A stretch of DNA of 64,000 nucleotides from Pterobdella sp. o SKG-2022 (GCA_964035795.1 OZ038324.1:6295030-6359029), one strand, 5' to 3'. Positions 1 to 14,000 are shown, counted from the stretch's first letter. Numbers and translations are program-made. Notes: generated from the letters alone by a model not told the origin.

Positions 1-724
1 ACAAAAGATCATTTGATGGAGTGTTGATTAAATGAAATGATGATGATATCATCAAGACCGGGTCATTTCTTAGATTGATCCATTCACTTATCATAATGAG
101 GGTTTAGAAACTAGTTCAAAATATTATTTGACAATGAAATCACTATTTTTTTTTACAAAAATAAATAAATAAAAAATATATATTTTCATAAACATCCATT
201 GAGTTCTTCTTAATTATACAAAGCCTTGAGGTATGCTTGAGTTTTTGATTAATGGAGGCCCTTATGTCTTGTTCATTAAAAATGTTCGTTTTTCAAGTTT
301 TGATCTTCGAAAAATGGTTATGAAACAAAAGTTTTTTTCGTTTTTGCATTACTCCATCTGCTGCCAACTTCCCAACAGACAGTTGTACTCAAAACAACAG
401 TTACTGAGATAAAAAAAACTAACTTTGAACAAATTTTTCAAAAAATATTTGGTTTTACTTTATTTGTTTCGCTAAAAAAATAATTCTATCTGAAACCTCG
501 GGAACAATGAAGGATGATGAATGAAAGAGTTTCCGATATAACAAAGACTTTCAAGTCTATAGTTTTATACTGCAGGTGAACAGCTAACAAGACTTTCTTC
601 ATATAATTTCTTCCTGTGAAAAGTGCTCAAAGCAGAGAATAAGTTGTAATATTGAAGTCAATGGAGAGCTGAGATTTTTTGGATTTATTTATTAGAACTT
701 TCATTTTTTTGTAAAAAAATATAG

Positions 725-1138
725 TTAAAAGCATTGTCTATTCTTAATAAGTTTTATCCATTGTTTTTTGTCAGTGGCAGTTGTTCTTATTTCATGCAAC
801 TTTTCCAGGTTATTTAAATTGATGTTAAGAGATTTGAGGTCATTTTGTAGAACGAAGACTATAGTGGTTTTTGGTAGGCTTCGAGTTGGTTTGGTTGGAG
901 CGTAGAAGTATGCGTCCATTGATGTTTGCGCAGACGAGTCTGGACTCAATCTTAGTATGTATCCTAGTAAGCTGAGTCTTCTTTTCCTTACTGTGGAGCT
1001 GAGTTTTTTTGGCTTGTTTTGTAATACAGTTCTTTCTTTGTGATTTTTTCTGTCTAAAAAACGTCTATGACCTTCCGAAGAAGACGTCTGGGGAATGCGT
1101 CCAGCTTGTTCTCGCCTGTCAATGACCCCGTGCCACAA
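725..1138 (-). mobile_element. LINE 3' end fragment (C-terminal ORF2 remnant)
   Basis: An open stretch of about 137 codons ends at a stop near 725. It contains the motif RKRRLSLLGYILR followed by a charged tail with an ENDLKSLN-like segment (QNDLKSLNINL). This is the layout of the extreme C-terminus of many LINE ORF2 proteins, where an RRL-x-LG-H/Y-x-LR motif precedes a region with a DLK motif. The fragment at 56398-56760 has the same motif order. No reverse transcriptase core or start context is visible, so this is a 5'-truncated, dead copy. The exact LINE clade cannot be named from this fragment. Confidence 0.55.
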
Positions 1139-1939
1139 TTGTAGAGCAATATAGGAAGAATATACACGTTAAACATTCTAGTTTTTTGTTTTGATTAATT
1201 TTGTTTTTGTGCCAGAGTATCCACAGTTCGCTCATGGCAACAAGAGTCAGGGCTTTTTGGTGGGAAATTTCTTTATACATTGATAGATATTAATGCAGTT
1301 ATTTCTATTTTTTCGAGCTTGACTAATATTTTTTGAATAATAGCATTGAAATTCACTGTTTTTTCCTTAGAATATGCCTACGGTAGAATGATGTGGCATA
1401 GAAGGGTTTCATTTTAAGTTATTAAAACTTTGACAAAAATTGGTCAAATGTAGAAAAATGTCTTAAGATTATCAAAAGTTTTCGCAATGAAAACAAATAA
1501 AATTTACTGGAAAATTTTATTTGTAAAAAAAAAGATTTTTTAATTAAAGTTTTTTGGTAATTTTGAATTAAATATTCATAAAAATGGAAAGTTTCATTGA
1601 AACCAATAGTATTATGAACTAAAAAATATTGTTTTTGACGGGCTAATAAAATTAACAAAACATATAAAACTTAAGTTATTGCAGCAAAACCCTGCTTAAT
1701 AAATAAATAAAAATTGAAAAATTCACCAGAAACTGTTCAATAAATGCTATAAATAAAGCCACGCAAATGAAATTACAGAAAAATATGGCATGAATGAAAT
1801 GAATAGATGAAAAGCTCAATAGGTTTCTAGTCAAAAATTGCATGCTTCTTTCTCTTGCGTATCAATCAACAGGCCAAAATATAGATCGATGAGTTTATAG
1901 CTAGAGTGAGAAAAACAGAAATGAACGTATATATAGACA

Positions 1940-2003
1940 GATAAACGGATGGATGGATCGATGGATAGATAAATGGATGGATGGATGAATTGGTGGATGA
2001 ATG
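1940..2003. repeat. Degenerate (GGAT)n microsatellite
   Basis: Tandem GGAT/GATG units with interruptions such as GATCGATGG and GATAAATGG. Reading frames through it on the minus strand give histidine/proline/serine-rich repeats and are not genes. Confidence 0.8.
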
Positions 2004-3940
2004 GTTGTTTAGACACAGCAATAGATGAAAAATCAAGCGTTTTTTTAATCCAAATTCCTTTGCTTTGAGAAATTTAAAAATGTTCAAAGCATCATTCGAA
2101 TACTTCAAGTACCTTCAAAATAAAAATTTTCTATTAAAATTTTTCACCAAATGGTTAAAAAAATTTTGATACTTCCAAATAATTCAGTTTCAATTTTATT
2201 CCATGTTCACACTTTAGAACCAATTCAGTTTGCCGCCAATTCTATTTACTTTTCTATTTAGTTGAACTGGTTTTGACACGTGGTTTAGCGTACGGCTTAC
2301 GACATCGTTGGGAGCTTAAGTGGCTCATATACAAGAACGAGGATTTTGTATTGCTTTTATGTGTGATTCACCAATTTTTAAGGTCTTAAAGGCCGTTTCT
2401 TCATGCAGCCCGGCTTTGGAATTTGAATGCAATAAAAATTAATTTCCATTATTAATTTTGTTTTTATTAAAATCAAAAGAAATCTGATTGAGCTACTTAT
2501 AATAACCTTATAGAACACGACAAAAAAAGTTTATCTTGAGACAGATTATATTAAAGTTTGAGTTGGTGGTTCTCTGGTTATCCAAAGCATATTTTGGCAT
2601 GGGAATGCACGTTGGCTTGAGAGGTGAAAGTTGCACTTACATCCATTTACACTGTTATTACCTCTTATTTTATATTCAAGTTTACTCACTATGCAGTAGT
2701 ATGCTTATATAAGTTCATAGCTCTTTTAATGGCGTGAAAGACTCGTGATTTCAGACACCGGATCTTGAAGCTGCCCGGATTTTTGAATAGTATGGAAAAT
2801 GTAGTTTCGTCTAATCTATATACAACAAATATAAAAATAACTTTTTTTGTTTAATCGGCGTTCATGTTTTCCCCCTTTTTAACCTCAAACAAAGATTCGC
2901 TTATGAGCAAACTATTCCTCAACTATTATACAGTAAAAGTTTTCCATTTTTTCACAAAATTTGAAAATAATTTCATCAACAGCCTGCAACGCCCATTTTC
3001 TGGTTATGACGTCAAAAAACGTCCAACTTGGCTTCCTAATGTTTAGGACTGGTAGCTGGTGGGGTTACTACCGGCCAATCACACAAACCTTAGCATTCCT
3101 TCAATGTCTTCAATGTTCCAAAATTGAATAGTGTTTAAAATCGGAATAATTTTTTATCCCAGTTTTCATCCATCAAGTCATATTCTGAGAAGATGTTTCA
3201 AGAGTTAGTCTCATATGTCAGAGCATATATCAAACAACCAAAGTTGTGTTGAAAAGATAAACGAATATAAAATTAATTAAATATAAAAAGATTAAATAAA
3301 AATTTTTGAAACAAGATAATGAAGATGTATGGAACTTTCTGAATTTTTTAAAAATTTTCTATCATGATCCATATGTTAAACTTCAAATTGAACATAATAT
3401 TGTTATTTTGATTGATGTATTTTTTTTCAATTTGAAATCTGAAAACTTTCCATGATCTTTACCTTAGAAAAAGTTGTCTTTCCAGTTGTATGTTTAAGTT
3501 ATCAAATCTTTTATGACAGTAGTAATGCAAAAATTTTTCATGATATAACAGGCTCATTCCTAAAAGCTTTGAATATTTTCATAAGTTTAGATCGGGTTAT
3601 TTATAAATGCAGATTTGTGTTATACAAATTTTGAAAGCTTTCTCTTCTTTAAAACAACAAAAACCAACAAATTGATATATTTAACATCGATATTATAAGA
3701 CTACGCATATTAACATAAAACACACACGCAAACCCAAATTAATATTAAGCACCGGCAAACACATACACATTCACAAGGTATTTTATGTGTGTAACTGAAG
3801 TAATTTTTGACAAATTTTGTTTTGAAAACTATAATTTAAAAATTTAAAACCTTATCAGGGAGCATTAGCACAAACATATTGAAGTTTCAAAAGATGATCA
3901 AAAGGGTGTTATTAAAAATATACAAACAAAAAAAAGCACA

Positions 3941-4071
<131 letters not shown>

Positions 4072-4929
4072 ATCTTACATATATATGCACACACACATCG
4101 AGATAGTCCTTTATTATCATGGCGAGGCTCATTCGCATGCTTAAAGTAAGAGTAAGAAGCGATAAATTAAAAACAGAATAGATAGATTGAATGACATTAT
4201 ATAAGAATCAATTATTTGAAATCTTTACAGTCTGTTGAATCGTTTAAGATTAAAAAAACATATTTAAATACATTGTGTTTTAAATTTAAATTCAAATTCT
4301 TTTTGCTTTCGGATAAATGCCCAGCCAAGGTTGCATCATTTTATAGACAATAAAATAAATAATAGAGTAAGAATAACACAATTGGAGTTGCCATGTAAGA
4401 ACTTTTGCCGCGAAATAATTTCAATTTACAGCAATGTGCGAAACATTATTGAAATAACACGACTTTACTCAAGCAGTAATTGATAATGTTGATGGAAAAC
4501 GGAAGCGTTCAAATTTCTTTGTCAGAAATGTCATTAAAAAATAATTTTAAATTTTTGCAAACTTTTAGATGTTTTTGGATTGAGACAGATTGTCAGATTA
4601 AAGACTTTACTAACAAATATAGTTCCCACACAATATTGCTATGAATCTAAATATCATCAAATACATTGTCCTCTCCCCCCTGTCTAACTTCACTGATAAA
4701 AAATGGACTAAGGGAATGAATTTTGTTACAGATTGAATGGCGGATTGAATTAATGAACCAATTGAAGCAAGATTCTTTGAAAAGTCTTTTTATTCGATGC
4801 CTCAAACTTCGCATTTGATTTTATCTGACTCACGTCTTAATAAACGTCACAAACACCGCACTGCTTTTTAATTGAAACAGTACCATAAAAATCAGAGATA
4901 CAAACTAAATCACCTTTGGAACCTTCCAG

Positions 4930-7176
4930 ATGCCCGTCATATACCCCAAAATTAACTTTTCTATCCCGCTTCCCCTGGAGCCGGATCTGGAGAAACTGCG
5001 ACACAACAAAACCTTCAGAAAAACTTTGCAACATAACTACGGAAACATTTCTCACATTCATAACGAGATAAAAAATCGTAAAGAAGATGGTATGTTTTTC
5101 AATGGGCGTTTTGAAGGTAATAAAAAATATGTTGATACTAAAAACGCTATAAAAAATGCAATGAATACAAACGAATATTCCACTAACGAATCGAACGAAC
5201 ATCGCCAAGTGTACATCACATCGATCAGCCAGAAAAATGGAAAAAACAAAATCTTAGGTTCAAATGTTGATTCCAAAGCTTCCGGGCATATATTTGAAGA
5301 AACGAAACTCATGGGTTCTCTCAATTACAGCATACCACTCTCTGCTACAAATCACTTTATTTACCGGCCTCATGATGCTAACTTCAAAACTTCTTTTTCG
5401 TGGGGACCTATCTTCAATCCAACTAACATACCGTTATATGCTGATAATGACAGATTCAAAAGTTCTTATCCTTCAAACCAATCTTCAGCTACTCCTCCAT
5501 CACATCATAAGGGCTGGTCATCCAACCACACATCCAACAGAAAAACCCAGTTAAACCACACGTTTTTTGGTCACGGCAAACCCATCCAATCGCTGGCCGA
5601 TCACTCCCAATCTGCTAGTGCAAACGGCACATATCTCATTGTGGATCAATTTAATAATAATTTGATGAGCAATAACGTAAGAGCGCATAAAGAAGGATAT
5701 ATTAAAAGAAAAAACAGTCTATTCTATGAGCATGATCCAAATGCGAAAAAACTTGAAGGCATAAATATCAATAATAACCAGACTAGCCATCTAGAAAAGA
5801 ACGATAAAATTGCATCCACGTACTACATCAAAAATTTTTTTATCAATGAAACAAACACAAAAGTTATAAACAAAAATACAAAAGGAAATTCAAATGATAT
5901 ACAAGCTAAAAGTGGCAAAACTGTCACACGACTGAATGAAGACGAAGAGAAAGCAGACTTTGGGAGAAATAAATACTTCTACCCAGGAGAAAAACCTCCC
6001 AATCACAACAGCACAAACAATATATTTAAAAGCACAAACAAAAAAAACCAAAACAACTCCACTTCAATGCTTAATAAAGACCCGGTGTGGCCTCTGAGCG
6101 GCAAAAACTTCAATAATTCAAACATTGGCAACAACTTCATTGCCTCCACCACACCGATCATTGTCAACAAAGAAGGCGTAACCATTTTACATGCATTCCT
6201 TTTTCTGTTGATTTTTTGCATCTTTGTCGCTCTTATCTTCAACATTCTTCTCTTCCTAGTGGTCTTGTATCGGTGTTGTTTTAAAAAAGGTTATAAAAAC
6301 AAAAAGAAAAAGAATTATTTGAAAAATAAAAAAAATGATAATGATAATAATGATGATGGAGACGCTAACTTGAATGAATTAGAGGATAGGGGGGACAGCA
6401 CATACAAAGATTCCAATACATACGATAGCAATCAAAGACAGAAAAGAAACAAAAACGCAAACAACGAGATTAAATCATGTTCCAACATCACATCAATTAC
6501 TAGTTTATGCGCTTCAGTGACATCTAGCAAAAAAAAATTTCAAAAAAATAACTTAACCCATAAAACACGTGATACAGAACTCAGCGCTGGAGACAACGGA
6601 AACCATAACTCAAATTTAACCAAAAACAATCCAATAAGAAAGATTACAGCGGCGTCAACCAAAAAATTTTTTAGACCACAATTTAATTATTATGAATTTA
6701 AAAACAAAATTAAAAAGAAACCGAACTGTGAAGGTAAATGTGGTTTTATGAAAACTGTCGATAATATGACAGTTTCTATGATATTTTCTACATATTTCCC
6801 TTTTAAAAACGAGAAACGTATTTCAGTGATAATTTATTTTGTTTTTCCTTTACTGATGGAAAAGATCCTGATTACTTTGGCTTTTCATTCCGAAAAACTT
6901 TTTGTTGCAATTGTTCCCGCAAATAATTCCTCACTAGTTTTCATCATTAGTTCTGATTCCCCGCAGAACTTCTTGTTGAACTTAGAAAGTTATTTCGTAA
7001 AAGTATTATCATTTTTGACGGTTATTCATTACAATTTAATTTCATTTTCGTCTAAAACATATCCTTCAACACATACCGAACCACTGAACTCAACCAACGG
7101 GAAACATCCTCACTACAACCCACCCATCATCAACACTTCGAACCAATTTCAAGCATTGAAAAGCACTAAGCAATAA
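4930..7176 (+). CDS. Uncharacterised Asn-rich single-pass membrane protein, 748 aa
   Basis: One uninterrupted reading frame of 748 codons, by far the longest in the window. ATG at 4930 follows the sequence ccttccag, so an upstream exon ending in a 3' splice site cannot be excluded. Residues 1-410 are polar, rich in Asn, Ser, Lys and His, with many N-x-S/T sequons and no cysteines that I can see. A strong hydrophobic segment at about residues 415-447 (ILHAFLFLLIFCIFVALIFN onward) is followed by CC and a very basic KKGYKNKKKK stretch, as for a stop-transfer segment. Residues 480-610 are again polar. Residues about 620-710 are unusually hydrophobic and the DNA there looks intron-like. A donor-like GAAG/gtaaat at about 6732 suggests an in-frame intron could be hidden, with a polar, Asn-containing tail resuming near 7060. 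No known family is recognised and no N-terminal signal peptide is evident. Confidence 0.6.
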   Translation: MPVIYPKINFSIPLPLEPDLEKLRHNKTFRKTLQHNYGNISHIHNEIKNRKEDGMFFNGRFEGNKKYVDTKNAIKNAMNTNEYSTNESNEHRQVYITSISQKNGKNKILGSNVDSKASGHIFEETKLMGSLNYSIPLSATNHFIYRPHDANFKTSFSWGPIFNPTNIPLYADNDRFKSSYPSNQSSATPPSHHKGWSSNHTSNRKTQLNHTFFGHGKPIQSLADHSQSASANGTYLIVDQFNNNLMSNNVRAHKEGYIKRKNSLFYEHDPNAKKLEGININNNQTSHLEKNDKIASTYYIKNFFINETNTKVINKNTKGNSNDIQAKSGKTVTRLNEDEEKADFGRNKYFYPGEKPPNHNSTNNIFKSTNKKNQNNSTSMLNKDPVWPLSGKNFNNSNIGNNFIASTTPIIVNKEGVTILHAFLFLLIFCIFVALIFNILLFLVVLYRCCFKKGYKNKKKKNYLKNKKNDNDNNDDGDANLNELEDRGDSTYKDSNTYDSNQRQKRNKNANNEIKSCSNITSITSLCASVTSSKKKFQKNNLTHKTRDTELSAGDNGNHNSNLTKNNPIRKITAASTKKFFRPQFNYYEFKNKIKKKPNCEGKCGFMKTVDNMTVSMIFSTYFPFKNEKRISVIIYFVFPLLMEKILITLAFHSEKLFVAIVPANNSSLVFIISSDSPQNFLLNLESYFVKVLSFLTVIHYNLISFSSKTYPSTHTEPLNSTNGKHPHYNPPIINTSNQFQALKSTKQ

Positions 7177-10100
7177 TAATTTTTCCATAAGTAGTTCATC
7201 TTTGTAACAATATTAAATTATTTTGTTAACAAAAAGCTTCGCTCAACTTTGAACAACTTTTGAAAGTGTGTTTGCACAATTACTTTTATTTTATACAACA
7301 AAATTAGGAAATATTACTAGCAAAATAACGAACCTTTAAATTATTAGAAATATTACCACACATCAAACTGTTGTATCTCAAGATTATAGTTTTTACAACG
7401 CATATTATTTTTGAAATTATGACTTTATTTCTGCCATTATATTTTAATTGAAACAATTATTTTCCGTCAAACACTGTAATTTTTTCATGAATATGTATGC
7501 TGAAACCTCCACCCATCGATCCCTCCTTCCACCACTCTTTTCCCTTCTTCTTTGTATCCTTTCTTCCACTCCTCTTTCCACCCCTCTTTCCCCTTTTAAA
7601 TCTCCTCCATTGATACATCAATGTATTCATTCATTAATCTATCAATCTAATTATTTTTTCAATAACATATTCATAACTCTGCTCAGCCATCTATCCACCC
7701 ACCTATCCATCTTCTTCTTCGCCAATCTATCCATCCATTATTCATAAATCAATCTATCAAGTTATCTTTATATCCATCTTTCTATGGACCATCCCATGCC
7801 TCTACCACCCTTCCATCAATCCTACATGCATCTACCCCCCTTTCCAGCTCCCAACATTGAAACCCATAAAACCTTTTCTATCACTTCTGTACATCGTTTC
7901 ACTTTGATTTTCCAATTGTTTTACGTTGGTTTTCTATTAGTTTTCCAATATGTTTGTCATGTTTTTGAATCGGTCATTCTTTAAAAGTAATCTCCAAATC
8001 GTATTCCGATGTTGTGACAAATTTTATTAATACAATATATGATTATGGGACTTGTATAGATAATATTTCCACTTTGAAAAAGTTTCATTATTTGCATTAC
8101 CAAATTGTTTGCGGTTTAGTTTGATTTTTAGAAAATATTTTTAAAAGCAGAAAATAAAATGGTAACTTTGTGGAGTGAATGTGTTTCATATTTAAAAAAG
8201 TAAAAACTTATACAGAATACACCAATTTGGAAATTTCACTTTTAGAAATTATTTTTTTGAAAAAAAATTAATAGATTAATTTCGCATAACTATTTAGATG
8301 CTTGAAGCTATAAATAACCATTTAGAGGCTAATGTCCTTTCTCCCGGGAGAATGTGCGCAAAATAGAAGCATAACACATCAGTCTTTTATCGTCACCCTC
8401 TGTTAGCAATCTTGTAGGTTAATGCCATGTGTTTAAAAAATTCAAAAAATGTCATGGAGGTGAAAAATATAAGAGATATGTGATTTTGGGAAATTTTTTT
8501 TTTGTTTGAGTATTGTTTTGAGGTATGGATTAAAAATGTGAGATCATTTTTCAAGAGTTTATAGATTATGAATTCAAAAAATTGACATCTTTTGTACGCT
8601 TTATCAATTATTAAAATTGAGGTAAAAAATTTAGTTATTTTGTTCAAAAAAAAATTACTAAAATGTTAATCAATGAAATAATGATAAGCCCATAAAAATT
8701 TTGGGAAAAACTGTAATTGAAAAGAGTATTGAAAAAAAACTCATAAAGAAAATAAGCAATCCAAAAATCATCTGAAACTATTATTACTTCACTTGGTTTG
8801 TTTCAAAAACACCATGTAATCTTAACCATTCTTTTTTATCTATTATTTTACACATTAATTCAAATATTCAGTTTTATGCCACTATTTACTTCTAACCTAC
8901 CGTCATTTTTCACTGTTTTTTTTTCACCTTTCAGAAACGTCATATCAATTTTTTTGCTTTTTTCTCACTTATCATCAAAAGAAAAAATATCAATACACGT
9001 GTTCACAAATGAAAGCTCTGATTGGTTATCAGGAAACCTTTTGAAGAAAAAATTTTTTGAAAGCTTTTTGCAAAACTATTGAGAACCATATTTGTGAACT
9101 TTTTGTTTTTGTTTTCATTCGTTTATTTTTATTTTCATTATTATTCTTATTATTATTTAATATTATTTAATTTTTTTTTGAGTTTCAAAAACTATGATTC
9201 GTATTATCTTAAGAGTTTAATTTTATTATTATTCTTTTTTCTATTATTTTTCATTTTCTAAATTATTTCTCTTCGACCATCTTTTTTTAAATTTAAGTTT
9301 ACAATTTTTCGTATTTGAATTACTATTTTTAAAAATTTCCATTTTGAATATTTCATTTTTTTTCAATTTGTTGTCATAAGATATTGTTAGTAAAAAATCT
9401 ACAAAAAAACCAAAAAACATTATTTCATGCATTTATACATATTTAAAGCAATTTATTCCAATCATTATTTCTTTTTCCGTCTTTTTACCTGATCTAAAAA
9501 TAACATTTTAATTAGAAAAGTTACTTTATGTCTTCGAAATATAAAATTAATATTTTATGAAACTGAAAAATAAATGACTTCTAAATTCAAAAAATTGAAA
9601 TAAGATATTTTTGAGGATAAAAAATTTGAACAATTGAACAAAGATTAAAAGATACAAAAAATTGAAATTTATACCCAAGTAGCTAACTCCATATATGAAC
9701 AATCACAAAAAAAATTGAAAAAATTGAAAAAAAACAGAATTTGTCAACAAAAAATTAGAGACAGACGCTCCAATATAAATCAACCTTATGGAAAAGCAAT
9801 ATCTAAAATTAGATTTCATTGCTTTTTAACACAACTTCTTCAAATACAAAACTCCATATTGATTAACTTTTTCATTAACTCATGAAAGTTAGAGATCAAC
9901 ATGAATAGAGGTGAGAGCCACTTTCAGATAATTCTATTGTTGAGTCAAAATGCCAAAAGTGAAGCTCAAAATTTCAATGATCTTAAACAAAAATTTAGAT
10001 TAGTTATCATTTGTAAATCTGTCTAGATAAATTCAAATATAGCTTTTAAAACGCTTATCGAAAAAACGAAAAGAAAAACAAAAAAAATGAAATATCAATG

Positions 10101-10510
10101 TTATCAACATGAGTATTTTCAACAAAAACAAAACTTTTGATCAATTTTTGATTTCAAAACATCCGAAAAAGTCGAAGCTAGAACGAATGACGCGTGAGAT
10201 ATCTTCAGGGTTTTCAAAGCAACTGCATCAGTATTATCAATCTTCTTTCTCTCTTAACCCAAATCTTGAATTAAAATTTAGAGAATTCTCTTGAGATGGC
10301 GCTTTTCGTTTTTTTTGTAGTTTTAACATTATTATTAACACTTTTTTTGGTTGTTCCCTTCTGTTGCTTTTATGTTGACACGATGGAAAAAAAAACTAGT
10401 AAACTTTTTTCACATCATGAACTTGTTTTGAGTTTATTTATATAAATTGAATCAACTGTTTTTTAAAACTCAATTGAAACTGTTAAAAAAATAAAAAAAA
10501 CCTTTAAAAC
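7177..10510. other. AT-rich intergenic DNA
   Basis: No supported gene. The stretch is very AT-rich with long A and T runs. A C/T-rich patch with (TCCA)-like repeats lies at about 7500-7860. Its reading frames are low complexity and show no domain. Confidence 0.6.
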
Positions 10511-10519
10511 ACAATAGAT

Positions 10520-10717
10520 TAGTATACTGTAAAAGAATGCTGTTTGATGTAATGCGGTATTTATAAAGCGCTTTTCCTTATAGATTAAAGCACTTGCTAC
10601 AAATTTAATGTAGCGAAAACACACTGTGGAACAGATGCTAATTGTCGGTCCACGCGGGATCGAGCCCGGTAACTTTAGCTAATTAGTCTAATGCTCAACC
10701 ATTGAGCTATACCGGCA
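10520..10717 (-). mobile_element. tRNA-derived SINE, copy 1
   Basis: On the minus strand, 10716 to 10645 reads as a tRNA-like head: D-arm GCTCAATGGTTGAGC, anticodon arm TTAGA-CTAATTA-GCTAA (anticodon AAT, Ile type), and B-box-like GGGCTCGATCCC. It is followed by a tail with CACAGTGTGTTTTCGC and TATAAATACCGC. The same head plus an ACAGTGTGTT-type junction recurs at 16440-16612 and 41002-41165. The acceptor stem is poorly paired, so this is a retroposed copy and not a working tRNA gene. Confidence 0.75.
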
Positions 10718-10980
10718 TACAAGAATAATTTCAAAACTCTTTTGAGTAAATTAGCCCTTGTAATCTCAGTCATCTTCTTGAAAAAGAGTAAACAAAATTT
10801 CAAAGTTTCAATTTATTTATTTTTCAGAACATTAATCAACATCAAATAAGCAGTTTTACAAAAATAGAATCTTTAATCTTTACTCAATAGAGATGCAAAT
10901 ACATCACTATAAGCTTGAATTAACACTTTTATTCCAACAATAAAGGAGAAAAATTAGCCTACATAAATTTATAAGAAAAA

Positions 10981-11055
10981 AATTTTGTTTTGCAAGAAAA
11001 AATTTTGTTTTTCTTTCATTTAAAAAAAAATTATTTTCTTGCAAAACAAAAATTA
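10981..11055. repeat. Inverted repeat (foldback), about 21-bp arms
   Basis: Left arm near 10983-11003 (TTTTGTTTTGCAAGAAAA) is matched by a right arm near 11034-11054 (TTTTCTTGCAAAACAAAA), with an A/T-rich loop of about 30 nt. Confidence 0.8.
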
Positions 11056-11059
11056 AAAA

Positions 11060-14000
11060 TTTCGAGCTTAAAAAAGAATAAATCAATTAAATTTTTTCTT
11101 AAACAAAAGCTGAATTCAAATGATTTTTTTTATTAATAAAAACATAAATTTCATTGAAAAAATAAGCAAATAAAATGAAATGAACACTATGAATTAAATT
11201 AAATATTTGTTTTTTCTTACAACTGTGTTTTGAAGCCCCGCTGAAGGGCATTCGTGATTGTTAGTTTTGAAAAGTTCTCTTGTACTTTTGTTATCAAAAA
11301 TCTTACAATAACTTTTAATTATTGAATAAAAGTGACTCAAAAATTTAAAAATGCTTTCATTTTATGCTTTATTTCGGGTTAATAAGAGTTTAGTTAAATT
11401 TCTGACTGATTTTTTTTAATTTCCCTTTTTAAAGTTAATAATTTGAGTAGTATTTGAACGTTTCAAACAAAAAAAAATTAATGATTTGAACAGTCTAAAT
11501 TTTTGGGAAACACGAGAATTCGATTAAACAAAAAATATAAAAAACAAAGTTTTTTGGTCCAAAAAACATAAAAAAACAAATTAAAAACAAAAAAGCGAAG
11601 AATGGAAACAAATAAAATGTATTCAAATTCAATGACGAGTATGATTATAGTGGCATCAACTTCAGGAGTTTCTAGACCACTGAGTATTATGAACTTTGAA
11701 TGCAATTTAATGTAATGTAAGTTTTCTTAGATATGACAATTCAAAAAAAAATTATGCAAGTATAACTTAATAAACAAAACAGTTAACTAAGATTATATGA
11801 AAAAAAAGCAATCATAATAATACTTATATAAATGAAATTTAGAAAACTGAGTTGATTTTTTGAATATATAAAAACAATTAAATCTGTGATAATAAACAAA
11901 AAAATATATAGATGGAACTTCAAATAAAATATTTTGAGCAATCAAATGTTAATTTTAGACAAAATCTAAACAACTTCATTGTCTTCATCTTTTTTCCTCA
12001 ATGGGACTTCCACAGCATCACAATTGAAACCAGAAATTGCTTATCTTTTTTTTCATTGTTACATTCTTTGATATTAATTAAATGATAATATTTTTTTATC
12101 TTTCATAGAATTTTTATCCAAGCAATGCCAGCCTTTATTACTTCCAAAAAACCATGAAGTGTTTATCTTTGTAATTTTTGTTGTTGCATAAGATGAAATT
12201 GTTGATGTTCACAATTTATCTTCTTTCTATGTAAAGCAAAAGAAACCGAAATCATCCCAAAAGAAGTAGTTCTTGTATGTTATTGTACTAAGTTATCGAA
12301 TTTTGAAATAAAAATGAGAAATTATTTTAAATAATAATATTTTGACATTTTAAACTGAATTATGTAGTTTTTAATTATAAAAATCGACTATTCGAGCCGC
12401 CAATATAACTTCCACAGGCCACCTTCGGTTGGCGTCAAAAAAATGTATAATAATAGAAAAAACAAAAAAAAATTATAATGAAAACAAAATATAATAAACA
12501 AAAAAAAAATTACGATAAAAATGAGAAAATTAAGTGCTTATACAAACAATATTGAGAATGAATGAATTGATTCATTAAAAAAAGCTCATAATGTGGAAAT
12601 AAATAATAGGACTTTAATGGAGCACATGACCCAATTGTCTGAAAAGAATATTCTGTAGAACTGAGCTTTTATGCTTTTCACAGTAGTTTTTGCTTAAATT
12701 TAAGGTGAAATTCACTTGGGGATAGGAAATTCAAATCAGTAGCAATTCACTTCTACAAAAAGTTCATAGAACTTGACGTCATTGCTATGTAAATCAAGAA
12801 AATTGAAGAATAATTGTGATTATTATTTTAATGCTTTGAAATTACACATCACTACTACTACTACTACTGCTGTGCTCACGTGATGTTTCAGCTGTTGAAA
12901 TCCACATTCTTCTCAAATGCTCATCTGAGCATAAAATTGCCAAAAATTTTATTGTTTTTTCGGAGTTTTTGGTAATTTTTTTTTTGTAGTTTTTTTTATT
13001 ATTAGTATTTTTTTTTGTGTTTTTCATTCATCCTTTTCATTAGAGGTGGTATCAAAACTTTCATTATTGTTATGGGTTTTATATTAGTTTTATTTCTAAT
13101 TTTTCACCATTTTTTTAAAATTTTTTTATGTTGTTTTTCAACGGCATAGTTATTTGATATGATTGGTGGTTTTATGGCGCGAAAAAGCATAACGATCCGT
13201 GCCAGTGATTTGATGCTGATTGAGAATTAAAAGTAGATGGAGATTAAAACAGATTAAAGACATTAAAAACATTTGAAACGATTGAGTTTTCTTTTATTGA
13301 ATTTTTAGATTTTTTTCCCAAATTTATTTTTGAAGTTTTGAGATATTATTCTAAATTTATGAAATTAATTTTTAAAAAATTTTTGAAAAGCCAAATTGTT
13401 TTTGTGAAATATTTTTCATTTAGAAAATTTTAAACTGAAAAACTTCTTTGGTTAACAAAATAAACTCTTGAAATTCCCCTCTTTCAAAAAGTGTAATTCA
13501 GTATTTTGAAAAAATGAAAAAATTTTATATTTTTATATGATATGGTTTCAAAAGTTTTCCAGAAAAAAATTTTTTTTTGCTAATGAAAAAAAAAATCAAA
13601 TAAACGTTGAAAAAACAGAAAAAATGCCAATATAAGTTTAAAAACACATTAAATAAATAGATATGATATACTGTTGAAAACAAAAAAAAAATTAAAAAAA
13701 AATTTATAAAGTCAAAATAACACATAAATACAAAAAATGAAAAAAAATAAATAAAAAAAGCAAAAAAAAAAACAAAAAAACAAAAAAAATAAATATTTTA
13801 TAACAAATTGTACCGACACACTCCCTCGACAGTGCTGGGGTGCTAACGCAGTAGGAATTCAAATGCACAACAAAAAACGTGGAGTTTTATTGAATATTAC
13901 TATCTGTCATTTAATTCAGGTTTCAATAATGTTTTTTTTGTTTATTTTTTTTCACAATTTTTTTATATATTTAATTTAGTTTTTTTATGAACTTTTTGTT

